Source: Xestospongia muta (Eukaryota; Porifera; Demospongiae; Haplosclerida; Petrosiidae). From it: 64,000 bases of DNA. The notes below the pieces were generated by a model. That model searched no databases, was not told the origin of the DNA, and saw nothing but the letters and a program-made list of their open reading frames with translations. The stretch's first letter is position 1. Each line of letters opens with the position of its first letter. A program made the translations under genes and the position numbers. Positions 61,378 to 64,000 of the stretch are shown here, in pieces. The DNA is taken from positions 3,884,932 through 3,948,931 of the forward strand of contig OY848925.1 of NCBI GenBank assembly GCA_963693285.1, in the 5' to 3' direction.

Positions 61378-61567
61378 CAGATCTGAGTTTGAACATATCT
61401 ACAGCCCCTACATGAGTGCAATATCATACATTCATATTGGACTAATTCTATTTGGTATTCTCAACTTTGTGTTGAATTGGAGGTCAGTCAAAGAGGTTGA
61501 AATTAAATCATTTCGTCGTTTCTCAGGAAAATTTTCTGAGGTGACACATGTTTTAAGTTCATCATAG
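61333..61567 (+). pseudogene. Fz-like exon 10 fragment (TM7)
   Basis: Receptor exon 10 sequence from the loop after TM6 (FIAVSTDYFK) through TM7 (YSPYMSAISY..IGLI, ILNFVLNW) to a stop at 61567. The sequence coding for CEALGHVPGK is missing. No other exons of this copy remain. Confidence 0.85.
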
Positions 61568-61666
61568 GACAAAAAATGTGAGTGGTGTTGGTGAATGTCA
61601 CAGTATAATTTATGTTAAAACATGGACTGATGTATTTGTAATGTAATCAAGTCATCTATCACTTTA

Positions 61667-61744
<78 letters not shown>

Positions 61745-63541
61745 CATACATATATATATATATATATGAACAATATATACAACTATTATTATTATATGTA
61801 AGACCTATAATCTTGTCTCGTTATCAACAATTTTCACTTTTGCAGGCTTTAAAGAACAAAACTTAAAGAACAGCCAGTAGGTAAGTAATTATATTTCTGT
61901 TACCTTGTATTGACTCATCATACACTGTCTATATATAGACCTGATGATGTTGAAATGGAAATCTTTGAACATGCAGTTTTCATCTGTCTAAACCAACTGA
62001 TGATATTTATGATGATTATGAACCACCAGTAGATACCAGTGTATATAAGTGCATGTAATGTATTTGTAACATGATGTTAATTATTATGTTTTTACAAAGT
62101 TGTTGTAGTTAATCATTAAAATAGATTTATCACATTGCAAAACATAATAATTTTTTGTATTAAAAATTTTTATCATTAGTAGATATATTTTAATCTTGTT
62201 GCATTGTTTTACAAATAACACTACACAAATGAAGAAAAAAATCTTTCCTGATTATTACTATTTTTAATTAGATTGTAAAAGTCCACTGAGGCACACAGAC
62301 ACAAACAAGCGTTCTTCACCTCATAATAACAAAAAGATATTTTTCATATAATTATTTATATATTTCTTGACTGCTGTATGTTTTATGCTACCATTTGATA
62401 CTTTTCTAATTTCCTATAGCTATACTATATCCTAACCTCATGTATCAATTGTTTATATTAGTATACTTATAATTTAGTATAATTTTTGTGGGACTTCAGT
62501 GTTAGGTAAATTATTATAATTTCTATAATAATAATTACATTGACAAAAATATATATCTATATAGCCCAACCTAAATAATATTACCATCAACACCACATTA
62601 CTTCAGGACATCTCTACAGTAGAACTAGAAGAGAAGAATCCAATTATCATTAACTGTATGATATTTTATTAATTGTAATGGACTATTGCAACTATTTCTT
62701 ATTATAGATGCCATATATCTATATACTTTTGAACTTTGAAGAGTAGGAACAGAAGAATTTCATTAGAAATGATGAAGATTACTAAAAGAAAACCAGATAA
62801 AGACAAAGAATGTATCATGTTAGTTCTCACATTTATACATTCATAACACTGTCTTTGTTATTGGTTGATAGAAGGCCAATACCCAAAAAAAAATTTTTAA
62901 AACTACTAGTTGATCTGAGTTGTGATAAAAAGTAGAGCCAATGCTAAAGGCAGGCTTTGTGCTTACAGATGAAACAAAAAATAAAACTAACAAGTCTGAT
63001 ACTACCATCATGATGTAGTATATATATATCTATGATCAATTATCCTATCTGAGCAAATATCTCATGATACATATATATGATACATATATCCTCAATTATT
63101 ATATGTAACTTTTCATGCAATAATGAGTAATTGATTTTTCAATAATAATTATTTTATCTGTTGTTCATATATTGTTTAATAAATGGTATATTTATTATGT
63201 ATATACATGCATATCTACATATAGTAGACCTATCTCTTATGTAAACATGAATGATAATATGAGATATCTATTACTAGAATTTTAGAGGTCTTTAGAAGAG
63301 CACTGACTACTTAAATAAGATATTTGCTAAATACATTAAAGTAAATATAGATTTGACTTTAGATAAACAACAAGCCATTTGTTCATAATTTTACTAAGTT
63401 TGTTTTACATCTAAATATACTTACATTTCTGGGTGGGGCCAAACGTTTGTTGACACAGATATATATATATATATACCGCCAAATTTTATCAGTTGCCAAT
63501 AAATCCCGGTATACGTATATATATACTGCCTATATTGAAAC
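61568..63541. other. tail block of unit II
   Basis: Matches 39990-41420. A long (TA)n run lies at 61672-61765. Exon-like pieces at 61845-61879 and 61940-62052 are bordered by AG and GT, and the second has a frame with a PTDDIYDDYEPPVD tyrosine-rich motif, but the frames do not join cleanly. No gene is assigned. Confidence 0.45.
61672..61765. repeat. long (TA)n microsatellite
   Basis: About 45 TA dinucleotides with a few interruptions by CATACA. Confidence 0.95.
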
Positions 63542-63936
63542 ATGGCCTATATCTGCAAAACTCTAATTGAGATCATTGTGCTGGTTATAGCTCTATGCAT
63601 TACAGTGGCCCTCTTCTCACTACCAGTTGTGTTTTATTATGTTTCTGTAAGTGTCATCTTTTATAAAATTGTTTTATCATTTACATGATCTACACACACA
63701 GACCTATACATTATACATGAGTGAATTTTTCATGGTTTTATTATATTCTATTTTGTGATAAATCTTTTTAGGATTACACTAATATTTTTGCAGCTTCTCC
63801 TGTAAGTATATGTAACTTGTATTTTTCAATATTATATATCATACATACATGTGTGTATGAATGTATATATGTGGGTATGTATGTATGTTTGTATGTATGT
63901 ATGTATGATGGATATGTATGTGCATGTGTGCATATG

Positions 63937-63967
<31 letters not shown>

Positions 63968-64000
63968 TAGATAGATAGATGGATGGATGGATGGATGGAT
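63542..64000 (+). CDS. Fz-like receptor copy G, exons 1-2, runs off the window
   Basis: Exon 1 is 63542-63646 and exon 2 is 63772-63801. Exon 1 encodes MAYICKTLIEIIVLVIAL..VALFSLPVVFYYVS, seven codons shorter than other copies because the RRKL..N segment is missing; the frame is kept. Exon 2 codes DYTNIFAASP with a GTAAGT donor. The following intron enters TATG/TA/GATG microsatellites (63840-64000) and exon 3 would lie outside the window. Loss of the basic cluster could change the membrane orientation of the N-terminal segment. Confidence 0.65.
63840..64000. repeat. TATG, TA and GATA/GATG microsatellites
   Basis: Consecutive simple repeats in intron 2 of copy G up to the window end. Confidence 0.95.

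Larger units (their letters stand above)
50815..63430 (+). repeat. large segmental duplication, unit II
   Basis: Counterpart of 23215-41420 in the same order and orientation, shortened by several deletions. It contains the open receptor copy F and two open Cys-rich genes. Confidence 0.85.

Overview
This is eukaryotic, almost certainly invertebrate animal, DNA. It is very AT-rich, has short GT-AG introns (mostly about 50-110 nt), and its genes are split into many small exons. The style (compact introns, a locally expanded class-F-like receptor family, death-domain genes, Ty3/gypsy relics) resembles a demosponge such as Amphimedon. That assignment is an inference, not something the sequence proves. 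No rRNA, tRNA, CRISPR array or bacterial operon was seen.

The window is dominated by one tandemly expanded gene family. A complete member has 10 exons and about 607-615 residues: a short basic N-terminus plus a hydrophobic segment (exon 1), a 30-33 nt micro-exon (exon 2), a Frizzled-like cysteine-rich domain (CRD; exons 3-4), a Cys-containing linker with TM1 (exon 5), and TM2 to TM7 (exons 6-10). I call it a Frizzled/Smoothened-like receptor ('Fz-like'). From left to right: copy A (+, 1-750, 3' part, dead); relic exons 3-4 (2700-3345); copy B (+, 3871-7305, complete but with a frameshift in exon 1); copy B' (+, 9672-12388, exons 4-10 only); copy C (+, 17312-20475, intact); copy D (+, 28441-31410, dead); copy E (-, 41859-45490, intact); copy H (-, 46950-49306, dead); copy F (+, 54147-57113, intact); an exon-10 fragment (61333-61567); and the first two exons of copy G (+, 63542 to the window end).

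Two scales of duplication built the array. A 5.08-kb tandem duplication (about 4530-9612 and 9613-13417) made B and B'. A much larger one pairs 23215-41420 (unit I) with 50815-63430 (unit II), both on the + strand, with the inverted pair E/H between them. Each large unit carries, in order: a striatin-like WD40 relic, gypsy pol relics, a dispersed repeat 'R', a small secreted Cys-rich protein gene, an Fz-like receptor, a death-domain gene on the minus strand, a second shortened R with a second Cys-rich gene copy, and a shared tail. The two units decayed differently. In unit II the receptor (F) and both Cys-rich genes are open. In unit I the receptor (D) has three nonsense codons and both Cys-rich genes have one. 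The death-domain gene is broken in both, at different places.

Other content: a 960-bp non-autonomous hAT/ZMYM1-like DNA transposon with an 11-bp target duplication and a visible empty site in the paralogous copy (7835-8794); Ty3/gypsy fragments (9056-9611, 13140-13417, 13418-14832, 16160-17150, 24700-25560); a region of degraded single genes (20960-24600) with a cell-surface-protein relic, a P2X7-C-like domain, a zinc-ribbon/GDGRADSPGH-type protein and striatin-like WD40 repeats; a 15-bp minisatellite found three times near receptor copies; and many (TA)n, (GA)n, (CA)n microsatellites.

The co-duplication of a small secreted Cys-rich gene upstream of CRD-7TM receptors is the most biologically suggestive arrangement. 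A ligand-receptor relation is speculation.
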